Positions 33,980 to 46,740 of a stretch of 64,000 nt of DNA are shown here, piece by piece (the stretch's first letter is position 1; the number at the start of each line of letters is the position of its first letter). Made by a program: the position numbers and the translations under genes. The stretch is taken from positions 50,266,353 through 50,330,352 of the forward strand of contig NC_077232.1 in NCBI RefSeq assembly GCF_027887165.1, in the 5' to 3' direction. Below the pieces are notes generated by a model. It was not told the origin of the DNA. It saw only the letters and a list, made by a program, of their open reading frames with translations, and made no database searches. The DNA comes from Monodelphis domestica. Taxonomy: Eukaryota > Chordata > Mammalia > Didelphimorphia > Didelphidae.

Positions 33980-34470
33980 TGCAAAGAAGAGAGCCAGAAA
34001 AAAAGCATAATATGAAATTTGAGGTGAAAGAGAGCATTTTTAGTTGGGGGGATCAGGAAAAAGATTCATGGAGGAGGTAGGGCTTGAGATGGGTCTTGAA
34101 GGAAGTAAATCTCAATAAATGGAGACCTAGTTGAGTGTGTCCCAGTCATGAGGAATGACTTTCATCAATGCATGGAAAGATCAGGATGCAATCAGAATGA
34201 CTAGTAATCTAATTTCACTGAAATTATAGACTAAGTGGATGAGAGGGGTGGGGGAGATAGATTACCATCTCTTTGTGGAAGGTCTTGAATACCTAGATAA
34301 GAAATGTATATTTTATCTTGTAGGCAATGGGGAGCCATTGACAGTTTCTAAGCTAGAGAGTGACATTCATAATCATGCATTAAAAGAGTTGCTGTTGTAG
34401 TTATTGCTATTGTCAGTGGTATAGAGGATGGATAGAGGAATGGAGAATTGAGGCAACTAGTCTAATTAGG
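33980..34470 (-). mobile_element. L2 LINE fragment, antisense
   Basis: agattcatggaggaggtagg, gcttgagatgggtcttgaag, ttgtaggcaatggggagcca and ttgacagtttctaagctaga are the antisense of the L2 3' ORF in the usual order. Confidence 0.75.
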
Positions 34471-34639
34471 ATCTTATAATAATAAATCACTCAGAAGGGT
34501 GGCTACTGAACAAAGAAAAATAGCTAGGAATTGTTGAGCAGTCATTTGTAGTTACTTTGTAAAATTCTATGAAGAATTTTATGAAGGATCTCTTGATGAC
34601 AAAAGCCCATTACTTTTTTTTTTTTGGTTACTTGACTTC

Positions 34640-34830
34640 ATGCTATGAGGGGAGAGGAATAGAAAATGAATTGGCTTGGAGATCAGGAAGCCTTTGTTTT
34701 AGTACTGGCTTTGTTACAGACTCAGCATGACATTGAGAAAATGACTTCCCTTTTTGGTTCCTATTTTTCTTGCCTACAAAATGAAGGCACTGGACAGGAT
34801 AATGCCTGGGGTCCTTCTGTTCTATAGTTG
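34640..34830 (+). mobile_element. MIR fragment
   Basis: ggcttggagatcaggaagcc, gagaaaatgacttccctttt, tacaaaatgaaggcactgga. Confidence 0.6.
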
Positions 34831-34834
34831 GAGC

Positions 34835-34920
34835 AAGAAGAGAACTTAAAGGTCATGTAGTCCAACTCTTTCATTTTACCAAATAGGGAAACCAAGGCAC
34901 AGTGAGATGATTCCCAACTT
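34835..34920 (-). mobile_element. L3/MIR-like fragment, antisense
   Basis: acttaaaggtcatgtagtcc, aactctttcattttacc and gggaaaccaaggcacagtga. Confidence 0.55.
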
Positions 34921-35580
34921 AATAGTTTATGTTATAAAAAAAGCTATTTATACAAACTAAGGGATGTTTTCTATTAGAACCTTTGCTTTTAGTCTATCTT
35001 GCTCTATTTTTAAAAGGAATTAGGAGAGATTGAAAATCATAATTTAAATTTCCCAATGTGCTTCTATTCCAATTTGCAGTTTATTTTTTATTTTTTTTTG
35101 CCATTAATAACTGTCTCCAAATTCTGTCTTTAGGGTGAGTCTTTCCATAGCTGATTTCAACCCAAACATGAAATTTTTGGGAAAGGTTTAGGAAAATCTG
35201 TTCAGTACCTTCTTTTCCTCTCAGGCCCAAAATAGCTGAGTTTATTCTTCCAAATGAGCTTGTGGTCAGGACTTTATGAAAGAGTCTGAATGAGAATGAA
35301 AAGGATTTACATTCAAAATCATTACTTCGGGTAAATAGTCTACATATATTTATACTCTGTATAGAGTAGAATAATTACTAGAAAGCAGAGCACCAGACAG
35401 ATGAAACAGACAAATAATTGGCCTAGGGTAGCACTTGAAGAGAAGACTTTCTAATGAGTCTTGGTGCATTTTTCTTGTGACCTCCGACCTATAATATAGG
35501 GCCATGCCACTCTCCGGTTTACACAATCACATTTTAGAATTAATTTAATCAAAGCATAATTAGTAAGGCAACTACAATAT
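34921..35580. other. Unassigned sequence
   Basis: Nothing recognised. Confidence 0.45.
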
Positions 35581-35584
35581 ATGT

Positions 35585-37505
<1,921 letters not shown>

Positions 37506-37746
37506 GAATATATGATATCACAAATCTACTAAAGACCAGGAATGTGGACTTTTACTAAGGCCTTACTGTGCTGTGAAGACACCTGGGGTTCCCAAAGGAA
37601 CAGAAGGTTGGAAAAGTTTTCTATCACTCTGTCAAGGTTTCAGCTCTTGTCTCTTCTTGTCTACTACTGTATGTGGTCAAGGACCTTTCTGGTGAAATGT
37701 AGAGAGAATCGTTGCCATAAAAATTCATAAATACCTCTAACTAAAT

Positions 37747-37892
37747 CAGAGGTTTGCAGACTGTAGCCATGTTTTTATATGTCCAGAAGTAGTTAAGAAT
37801 AATTTTATTTTTTTAATTAAAAAATGGACTGTATAAAAATAGGCACTGGGAGGCCAGATTGGGCGGGCCATAGGGCTATTTCCCAACCTTTG
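37747..37892. mobile_element. hAT-Charlie-like (MER5-like) element
   Basis: 146 bp starting CAGAGGTTTGCAGACTGTAG and ending, reversed, CAAAGGTTGGG. The interior gggaggccagattgggcggg is typical of this group. Flanking octamers match poorly (AACTAAAT and GACTCAGA). Confidence 0.6.
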
Positions 37893-37984
37893 GACTCAGA
37901 CAGTGTGGAAGGAAATCACAGAATCACAGATAATTTACAATTTCAATTATGAAAAACAAATACACTTATTATTTTATTAGAAGT

Positions 37985-38205
37985 TGTGAAAGGCAGTATA
38001 GTTTATAAGGGCCATCCCTAGTGCCAGGAAGTCATGAGTTCAAGGGCTGCCTCTGACACCTTGTGGCTGAGTAACCCCAGTCAAATCTTAGTGCTTCAGG
38101 AAACTTCTAAGCTCACTTTCCAAACTATAGAAAACTTGTTCATCTGTATCGGTAGAGAGTATTTCTTCTTTGAAAGCTCCTTACAGTGATGACACAGGCC
38201 AAAAA
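37985..38205 (+). mobile_element. MAR1-related SINE
   Basis: aaaggcagtatagtttataa, tgccaggaagtcatgagttc, ctgcctctgacaccttgtgg, and the 3' part tctgtatcggtagagagtat. Confidence 0.65.
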
Positions 38206-38229
38206 CAACAAAAAACATCATAGTAGCAA

Positions 38230-38470
38230 TAAAATTTGGGTAGTTAGGTGGCATAGGGGATAGAATGGTGGGCCTTGGGTCAGGAAGACCTGAGTTCAAA
38301 TCTAAACTCAGACATATACTATCTGTGTGACCTAGACAAGTCATTTAATTCTTTTACCTCACTTTTCTCATCAGGAAATGGCAAACCACTTCAGTGTCTT
38401 TTCCAAGAAAACCCCAAATGGTTTATGAAGAGTCAAACACAACTGAAAAGACTGAACAACAAACAATAAT
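38230..38470 (+). mobile_element. MAR1-type SINE, full length
   Basis: gggtagttaggtggcatagg, ggtcaggaagacctgagttc, ggaaatggcaaaccacttca and agactgaacaacaaacaata. It lies 25 bases after the SINE at 37,985. Confidence 0.88.
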
Positions 38471-39420
38471 GCCTATAAGATTCATTTATTAAACTTACTA
38501 GTGATTAAAAAAATAAAAGGTGGATGCTCCTCATTTTACGGAGGATATGACTAGAAATCATCTTTAATTCCAAATATTTTGTTTATATTATGTAGTTATT
38601 AGGATGTGTCAAATAATATTCGTCATCCCTTAATTCTTTTATATTTTCTCTACATTTACTTATTAATGTGTGTTTTTTCTAACCTCTAAGTTCCTCAAGG
38701 AAAAGTGTTATATCCTAGCACCAAATACAGAATCGTGTAAATCAGACAGCTTATAGAGCACAAATGTATCAGAAGAGATGAGTCTGATATCAGTACTTTC
38801 ATGTACATGGCATAATTTTGAAGACTGGAAGATATGGAAAAAATCCAGATGGTGTTGTGCCTGGCCAGAAAGTTGCAACAGTATGTGTTAGAGATGACCT
38901 CATTTGGATTTTTATTCCATAAGTATCATAATTTAGGACTTATCTTACAAAAGGACTGTTTTGCCAACTCATCACCTAGTATGATGGCACGCCCTACATG
39001 TTGCACCATTTTAATAGCATGGTATTTTGTGGGGAGACATGCATTAGTGAAGAAGCTCTCATGAGCTTTTGAAAGCTGATTTCTTTTAAACCTATGAGAA
39101 GGATTGCAGGTTTTTAGGAGTGGAGATGGGAGAGATACTGGGGACAGATATTATTTTTTTATTTTATTTCCTTTTTTAACTTAGAAGAAAAAAATTACTT
39201 GCACAAATTTTCAAAATTCATGAAGAATTCCTTGAATTGAATCGAATTTCTTTCAAAACAGAAAAATAGCCATGGAATAATAAGGTCAAAGTTTTTTTTT
39301 AATTCTTAAATTCACAGAATGCATGTAGTTTCTTAAATAAATTCAAGTTCTAGTATGATGCCATTTTAAAAAGTCTGACTTCCTGAAAGCTGGTCAGTGG
39401 GGCAATATGTGAGAGGTTTG
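38471..39420. other. Unassigned sequence
   Basis: Nothing recognised; a 76-codon frame at 38,834-39,064 is not convincing. Confidence 0.4.
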
Positions 39421-39424
39421 AATA

Positions 39425-39600
39425 GTATACAGAGGAAGGGAGAGGGAGAAAGTGAATCAACTGTGGGGGTCAACAGACCCAGGTTGATATCCAGCCTTGA
39501 TATAACCTCTCTGGATCTAAATATCCTCTTACATGAAATAAAGAATTTGGAATAAGAACATGCCAGAGCCCCCTTCCAGCTTCACACTCTGATTCTAAGA
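39425..39600 (+). mobile_element. MIR-like fragment
   Basis: ggtcaacagacccaggttga, tataacctctctggatctaa, cccttccagcttcacactct. Confidence 0.45.
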
Positions 39601-40440
39601 GATAAAAAATCAGGGCGATGTGGTAGAGTGGAGGAAAGAGGAGAAATCGAACGCAGACAAAAGTATAAGGCAGGGAGGTAGAAAGCTCAGAAAGAGAAAA
39701 ATCAAACCTTTCAGTGTGGTCAAAAAGACAACACAGAAGGAGAAATCCCACTGGCTTCTTCTTCGTAATTAGATGTGTACAGTGCTATCATGTGGAAAAT
39801 GTTAGTGGTCGGCTCATTCGGAGTGCCTGCAAAGCACATATTTTGAAAGCTGAGCATAGGACCAGAGTTTGCTTGGTCTTGGGATGATATTTGGGCAGAG
39901 ATCAAAGCAAAAGAAGAGGTTCAGGCAACACATTTCCCTAACTGCCTGCAGGAGGAAATTTTTTATAGTTGGAAAAAGCCAGCAATCCTTGCCAAACTTG
40001 GAGCTTTAAAGTTTACATCATTAATCATAGCTGTCAAATTTATTTCAGTAAACTCCATTTTGTTGACATATACACTGTCTTCTCTTGCGAAAAAAATAGA
40101 GTAACTTGGTAAAGAGAGGCAAATGGGGGAATCAGGAATTGAGGAAAATGTAAGCCTTGGAATGAGATATACTAGGCACCTGTAAGATAAAATCAGGGTC
40201 AGGATCCTCCAACAGTGGACTTGGAGGCGAGCTCAGGGATAACCTAATTTGGATTGGTGCTTTTCAAATCTGCTTCTGTCCTGTCTGTAGTCTTCTCTCT
40301 ACTTGCTCCTGCTCTAAACTGCTTTCTACTCACTGCAGAGCTTAACATGACTTGTAGAATGGTGAAACCATGCCTGAGAATCATTTAAAGGCATTGGAGA
40401 TGGTTGGCTTTGAAATGAGATTTCAGAATAGTATGATAAC
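39601..40440. other. Unassigned, repeat-poor sequence
   Basis: No repeat recognised. The part at 39,740-40,120 has a non-repetitive, moderately AT-rich texture and could be conserved non-coding sequence. Confidence 0.4.
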
Positions 40441-40454
40441 TTCTTTCATGTATT

Positions 40455-40504
40455 TAAAAACATATATATGTATATACACACATATATGTGTATATCTGTA
40501 TCTA

Positions 40505-40566
<62 letters not shown>

Positions 40567-40592
40567 CCTACCTACCTACCTACCTATCTATC
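40455..40592. repeat. TA/CA-rich run and (TATC)n/(CTAC)n microsatellite
   Basis: Alternating purine-pyrimidine run at 40,455-40,497, then (TATC)n from 40,508, switching to (CTAC)n at about 40,563-40,582 and back to TATC. Confidence 0.97.
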
Positions 40593-40965
40593 TGAAGAGG
40601 GAAGAGAGACCTAATTATCTTTCTTGGATCCCAGGAAAGCAAAACTAAAATTAAAGTAGAAGTTAAAAAGATGCACAACTTGGTTCCATATAAATAAAAC
40701 TGCAATGAAAGTATTGGGTTTGGAGTTGCAAGAGATCTGAGTTGGATGACAATTCTGCTTCTTACTAGTTGTGTGCCCCCAACTTTCTTTATCTGATCAG
40801 AGTCTGTTGGCATTGGATCTTTCCCTCTGCATTGCCAACTCTACCCCTGTCTTTATCTTCCCCACGAGCTCCAATCCCTATACTCTTCAGTTCTATTCAT
40901 GTCACACCTGCTATACTCTCTCCTTTTCCATATCTTACACCTTGTTAAACCATTTCTACTCTATA

Positions 40966-40980
40966 GTAGTAGTAGTAGTC
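40966..40980. repeat. (TAG)n run
   Basis: Five TAG triplets at the left border of the CpG-rich block. Confidence 0.9.
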
Positions 40981-41465
40981 TCTTGGTAACTGAGAATGAC
41001 GATTGTCTTTGTGCGTTTTCATCTATGGATAGATGAGTGTGCACAAAGACACTTGTGCATGAAGGAGATTTAAGTGGAAAAGTCGGTGCACAGAGACAGT
41101 CCCACTCTCTCAGCATTGGAAGCCTGGGTCCAGTGGCACGAAATATCGTTACACCTAGAGACTTCCTCAGCTGCATTGGATGGCCGTGTTGTTTTTTGTG
41201 CTCCAACATGCCCTAAGCACTCCACAGTGCTTTGCTGCGTTGCCATCTCAGCCGTTGAACCTTCTTATTGGTTTCTTCCATCTATTCCGCCGAAGCAGTC
41301 TTCACATGCTGGGTGAGCAAAGCCCTGGTTCACCAGGGGTCCACGATGACCCGATGGCTACCCTCACAAGGTTTAGCCGGTCTGTCGAAGCTGTTGCCCG
41401 GGGTGTGGCCACTGCCGCATGCTAGCAGCTACTGGGAGCCACAAGTGAGAGCTCTATACCAGCCT
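40981..41465. mobile_element. Unclassified CpG-rich block, probably an interspersed repeat
   Basis: About 485 bp with many CpGs (for example tattccgccgaagcag, acgatgacccgatggc, tgttgcccggggtg) inside CpG-poor DNA. Both sides look like one L2 sequence, so it is probably an insertion. Overlapping open frames of 76-82 codons resemble no protein I know. I cannot assign a family. Confidence 0.4.
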
Positions 41466-41802
41466 CTTAAGTCCCTTTTCCCTTTATCTTATTACTGATC
41501 ATGCTTTGCCAAGCTCCAACCTTAGAGTACTCCAACCAGCTACTGCCTTTGCTATGATTCACATTCTGCTAAATTGTGAAACGTGCCGACTAGTTTGTTT
41601 ATAGATTTTTGTTATATAATGTCACTTTTGCAAGGCAATGCTTCTACAGTGCCCCTATTTGGTTCATTCCTGCAATGACTTTTCCAAACATCTTCATTCT
41701 TATTCAACCTCTCATGGCTCCACCTGCCCCAAACTGGCAGCTTAGAGAGAACCTTGCCTAATAATTGAATGGAAAATGTAGGTTATTTGCTTCTTCTCTC
41801 TC

Positions 41803-41995
41803 TTTTTTTGGAAACCCTTACTTTATGTCTTAGAGATACTAATTATTGATTCTAAGGCAGAAGAATGGTAAGACTGAGGCATTTGGGGTTAAGTGATGTG
41901 CCCAGAGTCCCACAGCTGGGGAAGTTTCTGAGGGCAGATTTGAACCCAGTTCTTTTCAACTCCAAATCTGACTCTCTATCCACTGAGTCACCTTT
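41803..41995 (-). mobile_element. tRNA-derived marsupial SINE, antisense
   Basis: ggaaacccttactttatgtc, gcagaagaatggtaagactg, tttgaacccagttcttttc, atccactgagtcacc. Confidence 0.85.
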
Positions 41996-42229
41996 CTCCT
42001 CATTTCACATCACTTAGAAGCCTCCTACTACTGTCTCCTCCTTTATTCTGGTTTATATAAAGAGGTAGACAGTCTTCTTTGCCAAGGCAAATCCCTCTAC
42101 ATGGATTTCATTCTATCGAGTCCAGTAGACTTTCCCTTCTTTAATTCCTGCTATTACTCTCTCACTTACCTTCAATCTCTTCCTGTCTGCTGGATGCTTT
42201 CTTATTGCCTCTAAGCATATTCATGCCCG

Positions 42230-42247
42230 CCCCCCCCCCCCCCCCCC
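42230..42247. repeat. C18 homopolymer
   Basis: A pure run of about 18 C, within the L2 segment just before the SINE at 42,284. Such length may be an assembly estimate. Confidence 0.9.
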
Positions 42248-42283
42248 GTCTTTAAAAACCTTTCACGTCCATTCCAAGTAGCC

Positions 42284-42478
42284 TTAAAAAAAAAAGACCC
42301 TTACCTTTATTTTAGAATCGATACTATTTATTGGTTTCAAGGCAGAAGAGTGGTAAGGGTTGAGCAATGGGGGCTAAGTGATTTGGCTTGGGGCCGCACA
42401 GCTAGGAAGTTAAATTTGAACCCAGGACCCTCCCCATTTCTAGACTTGGCTTTCAAAATTAGCTGCCCCCCCCCCCCC
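42284..42478 (-). mobile_element. tRNA-derived marsupial SINE, antisense
   Basis: agacccttacctttatttta, cagaagagtggtaagggttg, tttgaacccaggaccctcc; ends in a C13 run (42,466-42,478) expanding the usual gctgcccc head. Confidence 0.88.
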
Positions 42479-42838
42479 AGTTTTAATCCTATAGCTGTCC
42501 TTCTTTTTGTGGCGTTTACAATCAGGATCTCACCTCCTTTCTTCTCACTCTGTTCTAAACTCTCTCCTCATCATTCAGCTCAAATTGATCTCTCTAAAGT
42601 GACCAATGATCTCTTATTGCCTAATCAAATGACCTCTTGATCTTCCTTGACTTCTCTGTAGCTTTCAGCACTATTCATCATCCTCTATTCCTTGAGACTT
42701 TTTTCTCTATATTTCTGTGACACTGATTTTTTTATTCTTTTCTTGCCCCTCTTTTTCAGTTTCCTCTGCTGAATCTTCATCCAAATCATACCTCCTAATG
42801 GTGAGTGTTACCCAAAGTTCTGTCTTTTTTTTCTAGTC

Positions 42839-43063
42839 CTGTGTTGGTGAAGACTTGGCACATGTGCCCTAGTGTGCCTGAGGGGGCTGCTTCATGAACC
42901 TTCTCCACAGTGCCTGAAGACATTTTTCACATGCCCCACCCCTTCACCCAGAAGCCCAATGTGAGCACTTTCTCCCTCTGCTGTCTAGGGTAATGTGTGG
43001 GGCTCCCAGGTAGCTTGAGGGTGCTTTTTGGGCATGCTATTTCTAAAAGGTTAGTCAATGGTG
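42839..43063. mobile_element. hAT-type element, copy 2, in L2
   Basis: 225 bp bounded by TTCTAGTC (42,831-42,838) and CTCTAGTC (43,064-43,071), 7 of 8 identical. Ends: CTGTGTTGGTGAA and, reversed, CACCATTGACTAA. Internal text as in copy 1 (gcctgaagacatttttcaca, cccagaagcccaatgtgagc). Confidence 0.8.
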
Positions 43064-43322
43064 CTCTAGTCTGTTTCTTTCTCCTAGTGGTCTTATTAGT
43101 TTCCATTGATTCAATAATCATCTCTATGCAGATGATTCTCAGATTTTTTTTTAACCAGCCCTAACTTTTTTGCTAACCTTTATTCCCACACTCCAATTGC
43201 CTACTGGACATCTAGAATTTGATGTACTGTAGACTTCTTAAATTTAATATGTCAAAAACTGAAATTATTATCTCTCTCTGTCCCCCTACCATGATCTTCC
43301 TTTCTTCTTAATTTCTCTATTA

Positions 43323-43807
43323 CAGGATGTCAGTTTTTGCAAATTCAACACATGTGAATACCTGACTATAAAAAAATAAAGGCATAAAATATGTAAAACA
43401 AATTAATTATGTGCTAAATCCACCCTATTTCCCCAAGCAGTGTAAAGTGACACCCAATCACATTCATTCTCCCTCTGAGAAATGTTAGGGTGAATCATTA
43501 CATTGTTTTGTGCCAGCCATTAGCTTCTACACAGGCTTTGTCCAGAGTTATTGCTTGTAACAAGTTGAATCCAATAAGAGAAGTACTTCTCTTTGCTTCA
43601 TTACTGCTATTTAGTCATTAATAATGTCCACAAAGTACAAGAGTAAAGATGCTGGTAGCTCTGATAAGCCCAAGAAGAGTTATAAAGTCCTGGAAATGTT
43701 TTTATAAGAAACACTTTATTAAATCATGGTGTTTGCTATTATGTGAAAATTTCAACTTATGTGAAGGATCTTGGAGTGTATTGATCTAGGAAAGTGAGGT
43801 TTCACTG
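43323..43807 (+). mobile_element. Tigger-like (pogo) element with transposase N-terminal stub
   Basis: 485 bp between TA dinucleotides (43,321-43,322 and 43,808-43,809). Ends CAGGATGTCAG and, reversed, CAGTGAAACCTCACTTT. At 43,624 an ATG opens a 28-codon frame starting MSTKYKSKDAGSSDKPKKS, resembling the start of Tigger transposase, then stops. The catalytic part is absent. Confidence 0.7.
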
Positions 43808-43902
43808 TACTATTGAGAACCACCAACCTACCTATCATGCAGGTTCCCACTGTAGGTGTCATCTGTGACTCCTCACTCTCTCATTACCTCCTTCCCTTAT
43901 CT

Positions 43903-44127
43903 TTTTGTTGATGAACCTATGGCACATGTGCTAGAGCAGGATGGAGGGGGCTGCTCCCTTCCCCCTCTCCAGGTGTGCCTGATGACAATTCTCATATCAC
44001 CTGTCCCTCTGCCCAGCAGCCCAATGGGAGCCCTTCCTCCCTCCCCTGTCTGGGGTAAGGTGGTGTTCACATTTGGTATGAGGATTATGGTCTGGGCACT
44101 CAGTCTCTAAAAGGTTCACCATCACTG
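43903..44127. mobile_element. hAT-type element, copy 3, in L2
   Basis: 225 bp, ending (reversed) CAGTGATGGTGAACC, with an eroded left end. Flanks CCTTATCT and CCCTCTCT match at 6 of 8. Shares ctgctcccttccccctctcc with copy 1. Confidence 0.78.
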
Positions 44128-44702
44128 CCCTCTCTAATCTGTTTCTAACATCTGTTGATTTAAATTTTGTAACATAACCCCATCTCTCTGACATAGCCAC
44201 AACCCTGGTACAAATCCTCATTGTTTCATGCCTGGATTATTACAATAACCATCTAGTAAATCTCTGCCTCACGTCTCTTTCTACTCTAGACCATCCAAAG
44301 CATTCTCCTGTGAAATTCACATCACCTTCCAACTCAATAAACTCTGTGCCTCCCTATTATCTCTGGGATCAAATATAAAGTCCTCTGTTTGGTTTTCAAA
44401 GACCTTCACAATCTGCCCTGCTCCCCCACTTTTTATTTATTATTTTTATCCTTTATTTTCTTCCATGTAATCTGTGATCCAGTGACTTTGACTTCCTTGT
44501 GAGTCCTCACATAGGATATTCTATCTCCTGAGTCTAGGATTTTTTTTTTTAACTGACTCTTCTCATTGCCTATAATGTTCTCCATCCACACCCCTACTGA
44601 ATACTCTGGCTTCCTTCCAGGCTCAGCTCAGATCCTATCTTCTGCAAAAGACCTTTCTCAGTTCACAATGCTAATGCCTCCCCTCTAGATTATCTCTAAT
44701 TG

Positions 44703-44890
44703 TATACACATATACATTTACATAAGCACATATACATTCACACACATATATTATACATATATTTATATGCATGTGTGTATATTTATATATGTATATGCAT
44801 ATAATCAGTATACATTTAAATACACATGGAAATACATATATATATATACATATATATTTCTATACATGCATATACTCTTGTGTACATATA
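44703..44890. repeat. TA/CATA microsatellite
   Basis: Imperfect alternating TA, CA and CATA units in the L2 3' region. Confidence 0.9.
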
Positions 44891-44986
44891 CTTGCCTCTT
44901 CCACTAGAAAGGGAGCTCTTTGAGGGCAGGACCAAGTTTTGGTTTTCTTTTTTTTTTTGCATGCTTAGCAGTTCTGGGCATATTGT

Positions 44987-45233
44987 TGTTTGGTCTTTCA
45001 GTTGTTCTGACTCTTTCCAACCCTATGGACCAACCCTCGTACAACAAAGGGATTTTCTTGGAACAGATAATGGAGTGGTTTGCTATATTCCCTTCTCCAG
45101 TGGATTAAGGCAAATATTTGTTAAGTGCCTTGCACAGGGTCACACAGCTAATGAGTGCCTGCGGTTGGATTTGAACTCAGGTCCTCCTGATTCCTGGTTC
45201 AGTGTGGCTCCATGGAGCCACCTACCTGCCTCT
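44987..45233 (-). mobile_element. MAR1-type SINE in L2 3' end, antisense
   Basis: ttggtctttcagttgttctg, atggagtggtttgctatatt, aagtgccttgcacagggtca, ggatttgaactcaggtcctc. A palindromic GGCTCCATGGAGCC lies at 45,207-45,220. Confidence 0.85.
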
Positions 45234-45264
45234 GTTGGGTACATTGTAAACACTTAATAAATGC

Positions 45265-45405
45265 TTGCAAGTTTCTTAACCTCTCAGATCACCAGTTTTC
45301 TCATCTGTAAATGGAGAAAAATAATGTTTTCCTCATCTACATTGCAAGACCATTGTGAGAAAAGTGATTTGTGTGCCTTAAAGAGCTCTATGAATGAGAG
45401 ACAGT
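45265..45405 (+). mobile_element. MIR 3' fragment
   Basis: gttttctcatctgtaaatgg, cattgtgagaaaagtgattt, aaagagctctatgaatgaga. Confidence 0.65.
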
Positions 45406-45419
45406 TTTCGTTCTTGTGT

Positions 45420-45600
45420 TGAAGGGAAGCGAGAGACACCTGGTGTTGATCGCCACCTCCACATTCATCTAGCTGCTTGACTTTGGGCAAGGCATATAAC
45501 CCTTTTCTGGCTCAGTCTTCTCATCTAAAAAGAAGTGACTTGTGGTTGATAATTACTCAGTTTCTCTTGAACTTGAAATGGATGACTCCATGGTCCGTGG
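45420..45600 (+). mobile_element. MIR-like fragment
   Basis: ttgactttgggcaaggcata and ctcagtcttctcatctaaaa. Confidence 0.5.
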
Positions 45601-45664
45601 AGTGCAAGATTCTACGATTTTATTGTCTAATTAGACCTGTCCCAAGGCAGAATAGGATACCTTA

Positions 45665-45684
45665 GGAAGGAAGGAAGGAAGGAA
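45665..45684. repeat. Short (GGAA)n run
   Basis: Five GGAA units. Confidence 0.9.
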
Positions 45685-45754
45685 TTACCCACTGGATGCT
45701 TGCAAGTGAACTCTGGTTTATCACTGTTACAGAGGGTTATCCTACAAAAGGAAG

Positions 45755-45960
45755 TATTGAATACTCAGCCAAGGACACAATTTTTGGGTTGAAAGGACCT
45801 GGATTTGTGTCTTGCTTCTGGCACTTTTCATTTGCGTGATCTTGGACAAAATACTGAACCAGTCTGAGCCTAATTTTTCTTATCTGTAAAATGATGATGA
45901 TAGTTGAATTCCCTACCCCTGGGCTTTGTATTGAGAACAGCACTATATAAATTTGGGCTC
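45755..45960 (+). mobile_element. MIR/CORE-SINE
   Basis: ttgaaaggacctggatttgt, cgtgatcttggacaaaatac, tttttcttatctgtaaaatg, cactatataaatttgggctc. Confidence 0.7.
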
Positions 45961-45974
45961 ATATTATTATGATT

Positions 45975-46168
45975 ACTTAAACCTTTACCTTTCATCTTAG
46001 TATCTGTATTAAGTATTGGTTCCAAGGTAGAAGGATGGTAAGTGCTAGGCAATTGAGATTGTGAGTTTTTCAGGGTCACACAGCTAGGAAAAATCTGAGG
46101 CAAGATTTGAACCCAGATTCTCTAGACTCCAGAATTAACTCTCTGTCCATTGAGCCACCTAATTACTT
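45975..46168 (-). mobile_element. tRNA-derived marsupial SINE, antisense
   Basis: ttaaacctttacctttcatc, tattggttccaaggtagaag, tttgaacccagattctctag, ccattgagccacctaattac. Confidence 0.87.
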
Positions 46169-46227
46169 TTCATTATTCATGCTCCTGATTGATAAAAACC
46201 TCTCTCACTTTCCCATTATACTTTTCA

Positions 46228-46435
46228 TGGAAAGAAATTGTTTTTCTGCTATGTCTGATTCTTTATGACCCCATTTTCTTAGCAAAGATACTGTGACTTG
46301 TTATTTTCTTCTACAGGGCTCATATTATAGATGACAAAACAGGCAAACAGGGTGAAGTGACTAGCTTAGTGTCACACAGGACAGATTTGAACTTGGGTCT
46401 CCATCACTCCAAGCCCAGTATTCTATTTGCTCTGC
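46228..46435 (-). mobile_element. MAR1-type SINE, antisense
   Basis: tctgctatgtctgattcttt, atgaccccattttcttagca, ttatagatgacaaaacaggc, cagatttgaacttgggtctc. Confidence 0.75.
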
Positions 46436-46526
46436 AGAGTCTAAGTTGATCTCATACTCCCTCTACCACATTGTATAATATAGTTATCTATGTCTATATT
46501 ATACTCCCTTTTAAACTAGAAACTCG

Positions 46527-46740
46527 GGGGCAGCTGGGTGGCTCAGTGGATTGAGAGCTAGGTCTAGAGATGGGAGGTCCTAGGTTCAAATCTGACCTCA
46601 GGCACTTCCCAGCTGTGTTACCCTGGGCAAGTCACTTGACCCCCATTGCCTAGCCCTTACCACTCTTCTGCCTTGGAGCCAATACACAGTATTGACTCCA
46701 AGATGGAAGTTAATGGTTTTAAAAAATAAAATAAAATAAA
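46527..46740 (+). mobile_element. tRNA-derived marsupial SINE, best-preserved full-length copy
   Basis: Starts ggggcagctgggtggctcag (A box), B box in ctaggttcaaatctgacc, then gtcacttgacccccattgcc, and ends in a TTTTAAAAAATAAAATAAAA tail. Being close to what I take as the consensus, it is probably among the youngest here. Confidence 0.95.

Larger units (their letters stand above)
40780..45262 (+). mobile_element. L2 LINE carrying nested insertions
   Basis: L2 text in order: ctctcacttaccttcaatct (42,160), gaccaatgatctcttattgc (42,600), tctctatgcagatgattctc (43,121, the RT box in DNA), gaatttgatgtactgtagac (43,206), gtgactcctcactctctcat (43,866), actctgtgcctccctattat (44,341), gagctctttgagggcaggac (44,912), cacttaataaatgcttgc (45,252). 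It is broken by the listed SINEs, hATs, Tigger, CpG-rich block and microsatellites. The part before 42,000 is less certain. Confidence 0.7.

Noticed and set aside
46527..46740. tRNA gene suggested by good A and B boxes
   Set aside because: The boxes belong to a SINE with the tail and body of a family present in over ten copies here; there is no cloverleaf with a paired acceptor stem.
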